Source: Pseudanabaena mucicola str. Chao 1806 (GTDB lineage Bacteria; Cyanobacteriota; Cyanobacteriia; Pseudanabaenales; Pseudanabaenaceae). From it: a DNA stretch of 64,000 nucleotides. A model generated the notes under the pieces. That model saw nothing but the letters and a program-made list of their open reading frames with translations. It ran no database searches and had not been told where the DNA came from. Numbering within the stretch: position 1 is the first letter of the stretch; the number at the start of each line of letters is the position of its first letter. The translations under genes were made by a program, and so were the position numbers. Below are positions 18,908 through 28,858 of this stretch, one piece after another. The stretch is taken from positions 155,001 to 219,000 of the forward strand of contig NZ_CP097329.1 of assembly GCF_030323025.1 (NCBI RefSeq), in the 5' to 3' direction.

Positions 18908-19720
18908 TCAATGAATAAAAACTTGACTGCTTAAAATTATGATAAAAAGGCAAACAATAGCAAGGCGATCGCGCCATCCGCCTGATCCTGATTCAGTCAC
19001 GACAGGAATACCTTGATAACCCCGTGCTAGCATCGCCTGATAGATGCGATCGCCACGATCATAGGTGCGGATGAATAACACACCTAGCATATTGCCTAAT
19101 ACCTGTCTCTGCCATGCGCGATCGCCGCGCTGGTAATTATAAAGATTTTGGGGCGCAAAGTTACGTGCAGTTGCGGCGCGGTGCATTGATTTAAACTCAT
19201 TGGTCATAACCCCAATATAGCGATACATCGAGGCAAGGATACTAATTAGGAGTGGAGGCATTTTTAGTGTCACCAAAGCCTGCAATAGCAGTGGTACGGA
19301 AGTACTGAGAGTAAGGATATTTAACAGCAATAAAGATAAAAATGCTTTGATGCCAACACTCCCTAAAACAGTCAAGCCATTGGTAGTAATTTGCATCCAG
19401 CGCCACTGCCAGAGTATTTGTCCACCCCCACGAAATAAAGTGCCAATGAGAATAACGCTAATAAATGCGAACTCGATCGCCATGCGTTTGATGAGAATCC
19501 TTAAATCTACTTTGCTCCAATAGAGAATTGGCAAAGTTGTCATGCCATAGATTGCCCATGTCCACCACTTACCAATTGGAGTTAAGGCGATCGCAAAAAC
19601 CAAGAGAAAGATACAAAGCAATCGTGTATGGATTGCCAAACTATTCCAAAAATTGCAGCGATCACAATTGTATGGGAGTTTGGGATCGTGAGTTTCGAGC
19701 AGGGGAATATGTAAGAGCAT
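18908..19720 (-). CDS. cbiQ: Ni/Co ECF transporter transmembrane protein (CbiQ-type)
   Basis: A 270-residue ECF T-component. It has an N-terminal cytoplasmic part, four or five hydrophobic segments, and two coupling helices marked by the Ala-Arg-Gly-type motifs MHRAATARNF and YQAMLARGYQG that dock on the ATPase. The N-terminal CDRCNFW resembles the conserved start of CbiQ proteins. It lies 34 bp upstream of the ATPase gene and 42 bp after the CbiN-like gene. Confidence 0.9.
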   Translation of the reverse strand: MLLHIPLLETHDPKLPYNCDRCNFWNSLAIHTRLLCIFLLVFAIALTPIGKWWTWAIYGMTTLPILYWSKVDLRILIKRMAIEFAFISVILIGTLFRGGGQILWQWRWMQITTNGLTVLGSVGIKAFLSLLLLNILTLSTSVPLLLQALVTLKMPPLLISILASMYRYIGVMTNEFKSMHRAATARNFAPQNLYNYQRGDRAWQRQVLGNMLGVLFIRTYDRGDRIYQAMLARGYQGIPVVTESGSGGWRDRLAIVCLFIIILSSQVFIH

Positions 19721-19762
19721 AGTGCAAATCTTGAGATTGTCGCTTGGTATCTCTTCTCAGTA

Positions 19763-20092
19763 TTATTCTTTAGGTTCAGAATTTCGCACAGTGAGTTTCC
19801 CAATTGCCCAAGCTAGACCAAATACCACTAACGTACCTGTAACTCCTGCTAGAGCCGTTGCTAATTTTTCATTATCTTTAGGAATCACCTTGATGGAGTA
19901 CTCATCAAAAATTTGCGAAAATGGAAGTTGTTTTGCTGGTGGTTCTGTAGCAACTTTTTCTTCAAATTTGAGATCTTGGGCAACACGATCAAGCCCATCG
20001 GGATTTTTACTCGCAAAAGGTGATAAGAAAGCGGCAATACTCAATGCAATGGCTAAGCCTATAAATAGGAAAATACGATTTTTATTCATCAT
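19763..20092 (-). CDS. cbiN: CbiN-like / PDGLE-domain accessory protein of the Ni/Co ECF importer
   Basis: A 109-residue protein with one hydrophobic helix at each end (about residues 7-25 and 82-100). The periplasmic part contains NPDGLDRVAQDLKFEE, the PDGLE motif. Such proteins replace or resemble CbiN/NikN and assist metal loading of CbiM/NikM. The start overlaps the end of cbiM by 11 bp, so the two are translationally coupled. PDGLE proteins are found with both nickel and cobalt systems. Confidence 0.85.
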   Translation of the reverse strand: MMNKNRIFLFIGLAIALSIAAFLSPFASKNPDGLDRVAQDLKFEEKVATEPPAKQLPFSQIFDEYSIKVIPKDNEKLATALAGVTGTLVVFGLAWAIGKLTVRNSEPKE

Positions 20093-20762
20093 CTTGATTG
20101 ATAGTAACCTGTGCTGAATCTTGATTTGGCGCTATGTAAATTAGTTCAGGACGTGTATTCCAGATAAAATTGATCACTGCAAGCGTGATTAAAGCTTCTC
20201 CAATCCCAATCATGAAGTGCCATGAGAGCATTGCCGTCAGTCCTACTACCAAGGGAACTGTATCCGATAGAGCTAAAATTAGAGCACACAGAGCTGCAGC
20301 TACAACTACGCTCGTCCATGAAGCGATCGCAGTTCCGATACTCATTCCCAACCAAGTATTTCTACCGATGAGAGTTCTCAAAAGTTGATAGAGATAATAA
20401 CCACCAAAGGTTCCAATTAATCCCATAATCGTAATATTTGCACCTAAAGCTGTCAGTCCGCCATCTTGGAACATCACTGACTGCACGATAAAGACGACGG
20501 ACATCACGAGTGAGCCAGTCCAAGGTCCCAGCAAAATTCCCGCAAGAGTACCACCGAGTAAATGTCCAGATGTACCACCAATGATCGGGAAATTAACCAT
20601 CTGTGCTGCAAAGATAAAAGCAGCACTGACTCCCATCAAGGGCACTGTACGCTCTTTATATTCTGACTGCACTCGACTAAGCGAAAGAGCAATTAAGGCG
20701 ATCGCGACAATCCCTGTAACTAAGCTCACTGACAAGCTGAGATATCCATCAGGGATATGCAT
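20082..20762 (-). CDS. cbiM: Ni/Co ECF transporter substrate-capture protein (CbiM/NikM-type)
   Basis: I place the start at 20762 so that the protein begins MHIPDGYLS. In NikM/CbiM proteins the N-terminal Met-His is part of the metal site. An in-frame ATG at 20789 would add nine residues with no signal-peptide character. About seven hydrophobic segments follow, with GGTSGHLLGGTLAGILLGPW carrying the second conserved His and QDGGLTALGANI further on. It is the S-component of the operon. Nickel versus cobalt cannot be decided from these motifs. Confidence 0.92.
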   Translation of the reverse strand: MHIPDGYLSLSVSLVTGIVAIALIALSLSRVQSEYKERTVPLMGVSAAFIFAAQMVNFPIIGGTSGHLLGGTLAGILLGPWTGSLVMSVVFIVQSVMFQDGGLTALGANITIMGLIGTFGGYYLYQLLRTLIGRNTWLGMSIGTAIASWTSVVVAAALCALILALSDTVPLVVGLTAMLSWHFMIGIGEALITLAVINFIWNTRPELIYIAPNQDSAQVTINQDDE

Positions 20763-20866
20763 AGCTAAGTAAATCGGTAATGCAAACATTTATATATTCA
20801 CTAAAAAGTCTAGTTAATTCATCAGGCATATAGCATAGAGGTTAGTGCTGCAAAGTAATTTTTTTA

Positions 20867-20907
20867 GTAATTGTGTTGCGGGCGCAAATCTCCCGCAACA
20901 CAATTAC
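20867..20907. other. Hairpin in the 510-bp region upstream of cbiM
   Basis: Perfect 16-bp arms (GTAATTGTGTTGCGGG and its complement) with a 9-nt loop, 105 bp before the shorter cbiM start. It might act as an attenuator or be the core of an old insertion element. I saw no NikR-like operator or cobalamin riboswitch here. Confidence 0.6.
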
Positions 20908-21070
20908 ATTGCATGACTACCGCATAGAGAAATCTCAAATGAGATTTAGTTGACTGAGCGAATCCTAAGCCACTAATAAACCAATGTAATAAACCAATGG
21001 CTGAGCGAAGCCGAAGTCAATGATTTTTATAACTGATTTAGGAATGCTATAGGTAGGTTCAAAAATATTA

Positions 21071-21162
21071 GGACTGACGTAATGTTAATGAATTTGCTGG
21101 GTTTTGAGTGGATGAGGTCTGGGAGAAGCCCACAGCTTATCTACCCACTCGATGCGTAAGTC
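21071..21162. repeat. TA-flanked palindromic element, family 2, diverged copy
   Basis: It begins GGACTGACGTAATG and ends GATGCGTAAGTC, with TA on both sides, matching the ends of the copies at 26654 and 50417. The central stem GAGTGGAT/ATCTACCCACTC is looser. At 92 bp it is close to the 89 bp of the intact copies. Confidence 0.6.
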
Positions 21163-21302
21163 TAAATTATTTAATTATGTTAGTAATTTTTTAAAAGTTT
21201 CGCTGCAAAAGCAACAAAAAGATAAAGTTTTTTAATCTGTTTGGATTTGAGAGAGGGTTTACTACACAAATACTCTCTCAAGCTAATAATTTTGAACTTT
21301 TG

Positions 21303-22259
21303 TTAACTAGTTTGTTTGTAGCCTAGTTTCAAGAAAATATTTTCTAAGGTTTCTTGAGTGCGATGGAAGTTAGAAATTGGTATACCAGAATCAATAAGAG
21401 ACTTCAGTAATATTGCACATTCCTCAATACTGCCGCCAAATTGGACGCGGACACTAGGAACGCCTGAGATAACTTCCACTTCTTGCACTAATGGCGATCG
21501 CTTGAGTACAGCTTGTAAATCCTCAAGATTACCGAGAGTGGAGATTAGTAACTGTTGCCGATCTTGATTACTGCGATCATAAAGCTCCTGTAAACGCGAA
21601 CTCTCGACTAATCTACCCAATTCCATGATTCCAATTGACGTGCAGATTTCCGCCAGATCGCTCAAAATATGGGATGAAATGAGGATGGTCATGCCTTGCT
21701 GCTGCAAAGATTTAATAATATTGCGAACCTGTACTCTCGCAAGTGGATCAAGCCCTGATACTGGTTCATCTAGCAACAAGAGGTTAGGATTATGGATGAT
21801 GCTACGGGCAAGACTCAGCCTCTGCTTCATGCCTCTCGATAAAGTTGCGATCGCCTCATTTCTTTTTTGTTGAAGCTCTACCAGTTCGATTACTTCATGT
21901 AATCTTTGCGTTCGCTGTGGGTCGCGTAAAAAGTATAAACGCGCAAAATAATCAAGGTAGTCCCACACGGTGAGATCGTCGTACAAGGGAAAGTCATCGG
22001 GTAAGTAGCCCAGTTGCCGCTTCAGTTCGGGATTGTTTTGCCCACGTAAAAACCGTGCCCCATTAATATAAATTTCACCTGCGGTCGGTTCCTCAGCCGC
22101 CGCCAGCATCCGAATCAAAGTAGTTTTACCAGCACCATTAGGACCAATCAGACCATAGACATCGCCACGATCAATCTGCAAATTGATATGATTTACGGCG
22201 ATGTGATTGTCAAACTGTTTCGTCAATCGATGAGTGCGAACCGTCGGTACTGATGTCAT
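21303..22259 (-). CDS. ABC transporter ATP-binding protein (ABC-2 type)
   Basis: A 318-residue ATPase. Walker A is GPNGAGKTTLIR (about residue 38), the signature LSRGMKQRLSLARS, and Walker B LLLLDEPVSGLDPLA, then ILISSHILSDL. A C-terminal DUF4162-like extension (about 225-318) is present. The build matches ATPases of drug, lipid or gliding (GldA-like) exporters. No permease gene is adjacent, so its partner lies elsewhere and its substrate is unknown. It lies downstream of aspS, separated by a terminator. Confidence 0.88.
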   Translation of the reverse strand: MTSVPTVRTHRLTKQFDNHIAVNHINLQIDRGDVYGLIGPNGAGKTTLIRMLAAAEEPTAGEIYINGARFLRGQNNPELKRQLGYLPDDFPLYDDLTVWDYLDYFARLYFLRDPQRTQRLHEVIELVELQQKRNEAIATLSRGMKQRLSLARSIIHNPNLLLLDEPVSGLDPLARVQVRNIIKSLQQQGMTILISSHILSDLAEICTSIGIMELGRLVESSRLQELYDRSNQDRQQLLISTLGNLEDLQAVLKRSPLVQEVEVISGVPSVRVQFGGSIEECAILLKSLIDSGIPISNFHRTQETLENIFLKLGYKQTS

Positions 22260-22310
22260 GAGATTGCCACAAAAGTTATAGCTATGTTAACCTTTCTGTC
22301 TGAATCAAAG

Positions 22311-22343
22311 CATAAAAAGCGGCGCTTAGCGCCGCTTTTTATG
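22311..22343 (-). terminator. Terminator of aspS
   Basis: Stem CATAAAAAGCGGCGC paired with GCGCCGCTTTTTATG around a TTA loop. It includes the aspS stop codon. Confidence 0.8.
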
Positions 22344-24135
22344 CTTTAGCTGGAGGTAATGCTACCTTAACATGGAGTTCCTTAAGTTGTGAGTCATCGA
22401 CACTGGATGGCGCTTCGGTGAGTAAATCTCGAGCCTGCTGGGTTTTCGGGAAAGCTATGACATCACGGATTGAGTCTGCTCCAGAGATTAACATCACCAA
22501 GCGATCGAGTCCAAAAGCGAGACCACCGTGAGGAGGAGTGCCATATTCAAAGGCTTCCAATAAAAATCCAAACTTTTCTTTTGCCTCTTCATCCGTGAGT
22601 CCGATCGCCGCAAATACCTTTTCTTGAACTTCGCGCTTGTGAATCCGAATACTACCACCACCAATTTCTGTACCATTGAGTACAAGGTCATAGGCGAGGG
22701 CAATCGTATTGACATCAATAGGCTGACCATCGGCAATATCTTCAGGACGTGGTGAGGTGAAAGGATGGTGTAATGATTCTAAACGCTTCTCATCGGCATT
22801 CCACTCAAACATGGGGAAGTCAGTAATCCAGACAAAATTGAGTTGTTCATGGTCAATCAATCCCAATTCATGCCCCAGTGCTAAGCGTAAACGATTGAGA
22901 GACTCATTGACGATCACTTTGTCTCCAGCACCAAATAGCAAGATTGAACCTGCATTTGCACCTGTACGCTTCAGCAGTTCTTGCTTGACCTCTTCGGTGA
23001 GACTATCCTTCAGCGCACCGATTGTGTCAATTACGCCGCCTTCACGCACACGGATAAAGGCTAAGCCCTTGGCTCCATACTGAGCTACTAAATTTGATAA
23101 ATCGCCACCTGGTTTGATGCGGGTATTAGAAATAGCTTCATCACCACCAATCACAGCCAGAACTTTAATAATGCCACCATTAGCAACGGTATTTGCAAAC
23201 ACCTTAAATGCAGAGTCAGCAAATAAATCGGTGACGTTGACCAACTCTAGACCAAATCGCGTATCAGGGCGATCGCAACCATAACGATCCATCGACTCGG
23301 CATAGGTAAGACGAGGGAAAGTACCAAGTTCAACTCCCTTCACAGTTTTGAAAATGTAGCGAATTAGTTTCTCATTTAGATCGATGATTTCTTCTTGAGA
23401 CATGAAACTCATTTCCATGTCAAGTTGGGTGAACTCAGGCTGGCGATCAGCGCGGAGATCCTCATCACGGAAACATCGAGCAATTTGATAATAGCGATCG
23501 CAACCACCGACCATCAATAGCTGCTTGAATAACTGAGGCGATTGCGGTAATGCATACCATTGACCTGCATTCACACGGCTAGGAACTAGGTAATCTCGAG
23601 CACCTTCAGGAGTGGAACGGCAAAGGATAGGGGTTTCTACTTCCATAAATCCATATTCATCCTCAAGGAAGCGACGAATACACTTAACAACTTCAAAGCG
23701 AAGCTTAAGGTTATTAGAGAGACGCTCTCCACGCATATCGAGGTAGCGATATTTAAAGCGCAATTCTTCTTTAATTGTTTCAGCTTCAGAAATGATGAAA
23801 GGTAATGGTTTGCTAACACTGTTAAGTAACTCAATCGATTCTGCATAGATTTCGACCTCCCCTGTCGCCAGTTTGGGATTCAGTGACTCTTCAGGACGTT
23901 TAGAAACTTTACCGACAATCCTCACTACATATTCATTGCGTAATTCCCCTGCAAGGTTATAGGAGTCGGGAGTGCGCTGCGGATCACTGACAATTTGCAA
24001 GATTCCTGTGCGATCGCGCAAATCTAAAAAGATCACACCACCATGATCCCGTCTGCGATCGATCCAACCGCACAAGCTAACTGTTTGTCCGATATGTTCA
24101 GTATTAAGGTGACCGCAATAGTTGCTACGCATCAT
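22339..24135 (-). CDS. aspS: Aspartyl-tRNA synthetase
   Basis: A 598-residue class IIb synthetase of the bacterial long type. It has an N-terminal OB-fold ([20 protein letters not shown]), motif 2 around [20 protein letters not shown], a GAD insertion domain (about 290-420) and motif 3 [16 protein letters not shown]. It charges tRNA-Asp, or tRNA-Asp and tRNA-Asn if non-discriminating. Discrimination cannot be settled from motifs. The start MMRSNYCG is normal for the family, with two adjacent ATGs. Confidence 0.98.
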   Translation of the reverse strand: MMRSNYCGHLNTEHIGQTVSLCGWIDRRRDHGGVIFLDLRDRTGILQIVSDPQRTPDSYNLAGELRNEYVVRIVGKVSKRPEESLNPKLATGEVEIYAESIELLNSVSKPLPFIISEAETIKEELRFKYRYLDMRGERLSNNLKLRFEVVKCIRRFLEDEYGFMEVETPILCRSTPEGARDYLVPSRVNAGQWYALPQSPQLFKQLLMVGGCDRYYQIARCFRDEDLRADRQPEFTQLDMEMSFMSQEEIIDLNEKLIRYIFKTVKGVELGTFPRLTYAESMDRYGCDRPDTRFGLELVNVTDLFADSAFKVFANTVANGGIIKVLAVIGGDEAISNTRIKPGGDLSNLVAQYGAKGLAFIRVREGGVIDTIGALKDSLTEEVKQELLKRTGANAGSILLFGAGDKVIVNESLNRLRLALGHELGLIDHEQLNFVWITDFPMFEWNADEKRLESLHHPFTSPRPEDIADGQPIDVNTIALAYDLVLNGTEIGGGSIRIHKREVQEKVFAAIGLTDEEAKEKFGFLLEAFEYGTPPHGGLAFGLDRLVMLISGADSIRDVIAFPKTQQARDLLTEAPSSVDDSQLKELHVKVALPPAKA

Positions 24136-24460
24136 GATATTATTAGCGAAATTTTAGAGAAAAATGTAAAAACTGGAATTTTGACCATTCATTATCATAA
24201 CTTGTAAAGTAGTCAAAACCTAAAAACTACATCAGTTCGACAACTCAAGAAAATTAAAGTCTGATTATTGTGTGGACTATGGTTTTCTTGAGTTGAGGGT
24301 TACTGAACACGACTCAAATCTACGCTTAAAAACTACAGTGATTAATGAGGGAAGTTTATCCCAGTTAAGTTCGCTTTTTTGAAAGACGTTCCAGTGGGCT
24401 AATAACCAAGTAAGGGAAGAGCGGAGAAATAAAGTACCTTAGGAAAGATATGGTAGCTAT
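24136..24460. other. Intergenic region upstream of aspS
   Basis: No gene is seen. A 13-bp inverted repeat (CAACTCAAGAAAA and TTTTCTTGAGTTG) spans 24241-24295. The region nearest 24136 should hold the aspS promoter. Confidence 0.4.
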
Positions 24461-25167
24461 GAGCGTGTTTGAGAAGTTAAGCAAGGCGTTTGAGGAGAAT
24501 GTGAATCATGCCATCATAGAAAAAGCCTCAGAAGTTTCAGATTAAAGTTCGTATTCCCTAGTCAAGCGACGAAAATGAGAAAACCAAGCAAAAGTACGTT
24601 CAACGACCCAACGCTTCTTTTGGACAACAAAACCTTATCAATCCCAGAGTATCCTCAAGCAGATGACGTTTGCGACCATTGACGAATTTGTTGCCATCAG
24701 TACCAACTTCCTCTGGGCAAGCTAATCGACTAGCAATTTTAGTTGATTGACTGTCAATACTTCCTGCACAAGGCATAGCTTCTCTTCCTTCTCTGACACG
24801 ATACCATTACTGCAATTTAGCGTTGATCTCTAGCCAAGTGTTGGTAATGCGCCAAAGTCGAAAGTAACTATAGACCGTCTGCCATACAGGCAAATCGTGC
24901 GGAAACATTCGCCATGAGCAGCCTGCGGCATTGATGTAGAAAATAGCATTGAGAATGGCTCAAATATCCACTATCCTTTTGCGACTTCCTGTTCCTGCTG
25001 CGGGTATCAAGTCTTTTATCAGTTCCCACTAGTTATCGATTAAGTCTGTGGGGTAGGATTTCTTGGTTGCTTCCATAAGGCTGTCTTTGTTTTTTGTATA
25101 TTGACAGGCTATACCTTTGGAAGCTTTTTTGATCTTTTTTACCCTTAATATCTTCTCAAACACGCTC
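24461..25167 (-). mobile_element. Decayed IS5-family insertion sequence
   Basis: The element is bounded by perfect 16-bp inverted repeats: GAGCGTGTTTGAGAAG at the left end and its complement at 25152-25167. The transposase reads on the minus strand from ATG 25076 with SYPTDLIDN, NAIFYINAAGCSWRMFPHDL, AGSIDSQSTKIASR and NKFVNGRKRHLLEDTLGL. It has stops near 25030, 24965 and 24805. An internal deletion then joins it to [20 protein letters not shown] in another frame. The length of 707 bp is below the usual 800-900 bp. It is inactive. Confidence 0.88.
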
Positions 25168-25180
25168 TAACTTTCAGAAA

Positions 25181-25282
25181 GTGGTGAATTTGATCAACCA
25201 CAGACCAAGAAAATCTCTTGACTATCGCATTCCTTACGAAGTATTCTTTGCTTCATCAGATACCGTTGCATTTCATCCTTGA
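25181..25282 (+). pseudogene. IS30-family transposase C-terminal fragment
   Basis: The frame reads LINHRPRKSLDYRIPYEVFF and ends DTVAFHP. NHRPRKxLxYxTPxE is the hallmark C-terminus of IS30 transposases. Everything upstream has been replaced by the IS5 remnant, whose right end is only 14 bp away, so the IS5 may have landed in the IS30 gene. Confidence 0.8.
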
Positions 25283-25775
25283 ATTGGCGACAGCTTACGC
25301 CTCTTTTTTACTCAAATTCAATCTCTGTATACTTTCTCGCTACTTCTCTTACTACTTTTTTTGTCAGTCAATCAGATAAACTAGTCCTTGGACGTGCTTA
25401 ACGATGCTTTCCATAATCGTTATTTAATTTACTTCTACGCCCTTTCTTTCATATTTCCGCTCTTTCTGCAACCCATTTTCTTGAATGTTTCTTGAATGAC
25501 GCAATATCTCAGTTAATGTATTTACCGACAAAAAATACTATCTTTTCTGGTGTGCAAGCTGCGATTTGGATCGTATGCTATTTGCCAACAGAAGTTATAA
25601 AGCTAATTACTTTACCTTTAGGGCATAGATGCAAGTAATTAAACTCACATTATCAATACATAAAGTAATATTTAGCTTTCTATTACTGTTTAGAGTATGT
25701 GGCAAGAGGTAAATAGCGTTTTACAACAAAATATGACTTTTCCTTATCTACCCTCAAAAATAGAGGTCTTGAAAC

Positions 25776-26213
25776 ATGAGCGCATATCACCGTTTGTCCC
25801 AAATTCATCTCAGTTTATCACCTAGTTCTTCACCAAAATATAGTTCATTTGAGGTACATCCTAGTTTACCTGATCAATTTTCGCAGCTAATTCATGAGAT
25901 CGAGGAATTTTTGTTAGCCTGCAGCTATGAGGAAATGTGCAAGTTTTGGAATTCGATCGCTAATCTCCGTCATTACTTACACAATTCTTCTAATCCTCAC
26001 GATGTGCCACAATTTTTAACTGTTAGACGTAGGCAGAGGGATTTCTGCCGCATTTTGGAAGTTTTAGCATATCTACCCTATTCCCAAATGCATTTATCCA
26101 GCCACTTATCGTCAAGATCAAATCTTGAATTAGATCGCCGAACTGGCCAGAAAAATAATTTGCATCCAAGGTATGGGGCTTATACTCATCCTCACTTGGC
26201 AACACAGAGATAG
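25776..26213 (+). CDS. Small protein of unknown function, first of a related pair
   Basis: A 145-residue soluble protein not recognised as any family. It has a Ser/Pro-rich N-terminus (about 1-35), a middle part with QLIHEIEEFLLACSYEEMCK followed by FWNSIANLRHY, a basic stretch VRRRQRDF, and a His/Arg-rich tail. An AGAGGT ribosome-binding site precedes the ATG. The middle resembles the same region of the next gene 11 bp downstream, so the two are probably a diverged duplication in one operon. No membrane or catalytic signature is seen. Confidence 0.65.
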   Translation: MSAYHRLSQIHLSLSPSSSPKYSSFEVHPSLPDQFSQLIHEIEEFLLACSYEEMCKFWNSIANLRHYLHNSSNPHDVPQFLTVRRRQRDFCRILEVLAYLPYSQMHLSSHLSSRSNLELDRRTGQKNNLHPRYGAYTHPHLATQR

Positions 26214-26224
26214 GAGGAAAACAT

Positions 26225-26620
26225 ATGCAAAGCGATGCCTTTCCTACACCACCTATCTATTCCCATCATTTTCAACCTCGACTGTTGTTTGACAATCTCG
26301 AACAGCAACCAAGTAAGACTGATAGCGATCATCTCATGATTCACTTACTCAATGAAATTGAAGACTTGATGACAGAATGCTCCTCTGAGGAGTCTAAATC
26401 CTTTTGGACAGCAACTAATCGCATCAAGATTAAGTATCAGGTAATGGAGTGTATGCAAAAAATTGAGAATTTATTTCTCGATCTCGCTAGGGAGTCAACT
26501 CAAGATCCTGAGTTGATATCTGCAGTAGCTGAGGGGCTGCTCTATACCCGTAGTGTTCAAAATAATTCTCCTAATAATTCTTTTCAAAAATTAGATATTC
26601 CTAAATTTATTAATCAATAG
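26225..26620 (+). CDS. Small protein of unknown function, second of a related pair
   Basis: A 131-residue soluble protein with the best ribosome-binding site in this region (GATAGGAGGAAAAC before ATG 26225). The segment LLNEIEDLMTECSSEESKS, then FWTATNRIKIKY (about residues 40-72), aligns with LIHEIEEFLLACSYEEMCK in the preceding protein. The shared pattern is L-x-x-EIE-x4-C-S-x-EE-x3-FW. The rest is helical and acidic. Function is unknown. The conserved acidic and Cys-FW core suggests a binding surface rather than an enzyme. Confidence 0.65.
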   Translation: MQSDAFPTPPIYSHHFQPRLLFDNLEQQPSKTDSDHLMIHLLNEIEDLMTECSSEESKSFWTATNRIKIKYQVMECMQKIENLFLDLARESTQDPELISAVAEGLLYTRSVQNNSPNNSFQKLDIPKFINQ

Positions 26621-26653
26621 CCTTGTTAACATCCTGACATTTTTACTATATTA

Positions 26654-26742
26654 GGACTTACGCATTGGGCAGATGTGGTGCGGGCGAAGCCCGCACCACA
26701 TCTGCATCAATCCTAAGAAATTCGTTCGGTTTGCGTAAGTCC
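26654..26742. repeat. TA-flanked palindromic element, family 2, copy A
   Basis: An 89-bp element with terminal inverted repeats GGACTTACGCA and TGCGTAAGTCC, flanked by TA on both sides. The internal hairpin is GCAGATGTGGTGCGGGC - GAA - complement. The copy at 50417-50505 has the same length, and its stem bases have changed in pairs. Confidence 0.9.
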
Positions 26743-26827
26743 TATATATTTATTCCAGAGAAGCATATCGTGAAACTTTTACTGTGGATTATTTCTGTCA
26801 TTTATCTATTAATTCCTTTTCATAGTA

Positions 26828-26926
26828 AGTAGCTAGGCATAAATAAAATAAAAACCAAAAAGATTGTTCCGCCCGCGTAGCGGGCGGAACAATTTCTGGT
26901 TTTAGGTTTTAATATGCTCATCTACT
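26828..26926. repeat. TA-flanked palindromic element, family 1, copy 3
   Basis: A 99-bp copy with ends AGTAGCT and a slightly altered ATCTACT, flanked by TA (26826-26827 and 26927-26928). The core GTTCCGCCCGC/GCGGGCGGAAC is unchanged. The outer arms differ from the other copies. Confidence 0.88.
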
Positions 26927-27533
26927 TAGTACATATGTATATTCTTAAGACCTTAGTAGTTGAAGCGATCCAATAACTCAATATCCTTCAAATCCTCCTT
27001 ATCAAAAGCAGCACAATTTATCTAAAGCCTATAATAGTAAAGCTTTTATTCTTGATTTATAAAATTCGCAAGTTTAATCCGAACTGACATTAACCAAAGA
27101 AGTTCTGTGAGGATTGCACAATTTCATGAGGATTTAATTTGAAACGAAATGAGGTGTTGACAGTCAGAATGATATAAAGCAAGGCATACATATCTTATTT
27201 ATGAAGCGTATTGATACATATGCCTTACGACCTGTCTCATGGTTTATGGGGGAGCATAAACTAGAGACATTTCTAATATATGCAGGGATAAATAATGATA
27301 ATTAAGGCTTAAGTATTACCATTTATTTACGCACATTCCCTTACATATTTAAATTCAGATAGAGTAATGAAAAGATCATTATACATAGTTCATCGTTTCA
27401 TTTCTAGGTGATTATTTTTTATAAATATTTAAAAGTTTTTACTTCCACCTATTCCCGTATATCCAAAATAACATATTTTGTCGCAAAAACTTAGCCATCA
27501 ATATTTTTAGCCTATAATTCATGATCATGTTAT

Positions 27534-27570
27534 AAGAACAAAGACATTGCTTAGCAATGTCTTTGTTCTT
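27534..27570 (-). terminator. Terminator of aroC
   Basis: Perfect stem AAGAACAAAGACATTGC with its complement around TTA, 11 bp beyond the aroC stop. Confidence 0.8.
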
Positions 27571-27581
27571 GTTGATAAGGC

Positions 27582-28664
27582 TTAAATAGAAACTGTTTTT
27601 TGAGTGAGATAGCGATCGCATAGTACTAACGCCACCATTGCTTCCACCATTGGTACGGCGCGAGGCAACACACAGGGATCATGACGACCTCTCCCAGAGA
27701 GTGTAGTTTCTTCACCTACGATTGATACCGTTTTCTGCTCTAGCAAAATCGTTGCCGTTGGCTTAAAGGCAACTCGCAAAATAATATTCTCTCCGTTAGA
27801 AATACCACCTTGGATTCCGCCAGAATTATTGGTTCGTGTACGTAGGCGATCACCATCCATATAAAATTCATCATTATGTTCCCGTCCAGTTAGGTGAACG
27901 CCATCAAACCCTGAACCAATCTCAAAACCTTTGCTAGCTGGTAAAGACATTAAGGCTTTAGCAAGATCCGCTTCTAATTTGTCAAAGACAGGATCGCCTA
28001 AACCCACAGGCACGTTTCGCGCTACACATTCGACAATACCGCCAACGGAGTTACCATCTCGGCGGATTTTATCGATGAAGTCAATCATTTTTTCGGCACT
28101 TACAGGATCAGGACAGCGTAAAATGTTGCTTTCAACCTGCTCTAAGGTGACTGTATTGGCATCAATATTGGTCGCAACTAAATCTTTTACCTGTCTCACA
28201 TAGGCAATAATTTCCACTCCTGCGGCTTGTTTAAGGATTTTTTTGGCGATTGACCCTGCGGCAACCCGACCAATGGTTTCCCTTGCTGAAGATCTACCGC
28301 CGCCTTGCCAGTTCCGAATGCCATATTTTGCTTGATAGGTAGCATCAGCATGAGAAGGACGAAATTTCTCTGCCATTTCTGCATAGTCTTGGCTACGGGC
28401 ATCTTTGTTTTGCACCAAAATCATGATCGGTGTACCAAGTGTCTTACCTTCAAATACTCCTGACAAAATCTGAGCGCGATCATCTTCACGACGTGGAGTC
28501 ACAATTTTGCTTTGCCCTGGTTTGCGGCGATCGAGATCGATCTGAATATCAGCTTCACTAAGCTCAAGCTGTGGTGGGCATCCATCGACGATCGCTCCCA
28601 CGCCACCGCCGTGAGATTCCCCAAAAGTTGTGACGCGAAATAAATGCCCGAATGTACTACCCAT
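27582..28664 (-). CDS. aroC: Chorismate synthase
   Basis: A 360-residue enzyme that converts EPSP to chorismate using reduced FMN, the last step of the shikimate pathway. Family marks are [20 protein letters not shown] at the N-terminus, [17 protein letters not shown] in the middle, and [14 protein letters not shown] followed by [19 protein letters not shown]. Length is typical. The start gives [10 protein letters not shown], as usual. It is monocistronic, with its own terminator. Confidence 0.98.
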   Translation of the reverse strand: MGSTFGHLFRVTTFGESHGGGVGAIVDGCPPQLELSEADIQIDLDRRKPGQSKIVTPRREDDRAQILSGVFEGKTLGTPIMILVQNKDARSQDYAEMAEKFRPSHADATYQAKYGIRNWQGGGRSSARETIGRVAAGSIAKKILKQAAGVEIIAYVRQVKDLVATNIDANTVTLEQVESNILRCPDPVSAEKMIDFIDKIRRDGNSVGGIVECVARNVPVGLGDPVFDKLEADLAKALMSLPASKGFEIGSGFDGVHLTGREHNDEFYMDGDRLRTRTNNSGGIQGGISNGENIILRVAFKPTATILLEQKTVSIVGEETTLSGRGRHDPCVLPRAVPMVEAMVALVLCDRYLTQKTVSI

Positions 28665-28790
28665 AAGTTAAATTTTGAATCCCAAAAAATGAATGACAGC
28701 CAAAAATTGACTATCATTCATTCTATCGTGAGTCTCCATCAGAGGGAAACCTAAAGAAATGACAGTTCAAGTTAAACTTGTAAATTTTTA

Positions 28791-28813
28791 GGACTTACCC
28801 AATGCGTAAGTCC
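28791..28813. repeat. Minimal family 2 element (joined ends only)
   Basis: GGACTTACCC and ATGCGTAAGTCC, 23 bp in total, flanked by TA on both sides. It looks like a family 2 element that has lost its whole interior. Confidence 0.65.
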
Positions 28814-28858
28814 TAAATATATGCTCCGCTCTTGAGTGCAGGCAAGTAGATCAGATCT

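Larger units (their letters stand above)
26621..27581. other. 960-bp gene-poor region with two hairpin elements
   Basis: It holds a family 2 element (26654-26742), a family 1 element (26828-26926) and the aroC terminator (27534-27570). A possible 34-codon frame from ATG 27201 (MKRIDTYALRPVSWF) has no ribosome-binding site and is not called. Otherwise it is AT-rich with nothing recognised. Confidence 0.5.

Noticed and set aside
20790-21302. Cobalamin riboswitch or NikR operator upstream of cbiM
   Set aside because: No B12-box-like or NikR-type dyad was found. The visible structure is a plain hairpin and a family 2 repeat.
24136-24460. tRNA gene near aspS
   Set aside because: No cloverleaf, no GGTTCGANTCC-like T-arm and no CCA end could be found.
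26760-26950. Tiny hydrophobic peptide (KLLLWIISVIYLLIPF) interrupted by the family 1 element
   Set aside because: Only about 20-24 codons with a GTG start and no homology. It is more likely chance AT-rich sequence.
27201-27305. Short frame MKRIDTYALRPVSWF and onward
   Set aside because: 34 codons, no ribosome-binding site and no recognised homology. The shared MKRID start with the Nudix relic is too short to mean much.
26621-27581. CRISPR array suggested by repeated palindromes in the region
   Set aside because: The palindromes are single copies of two different elements, with no regular spacer-repeat alternation. No cas gene is in the window.
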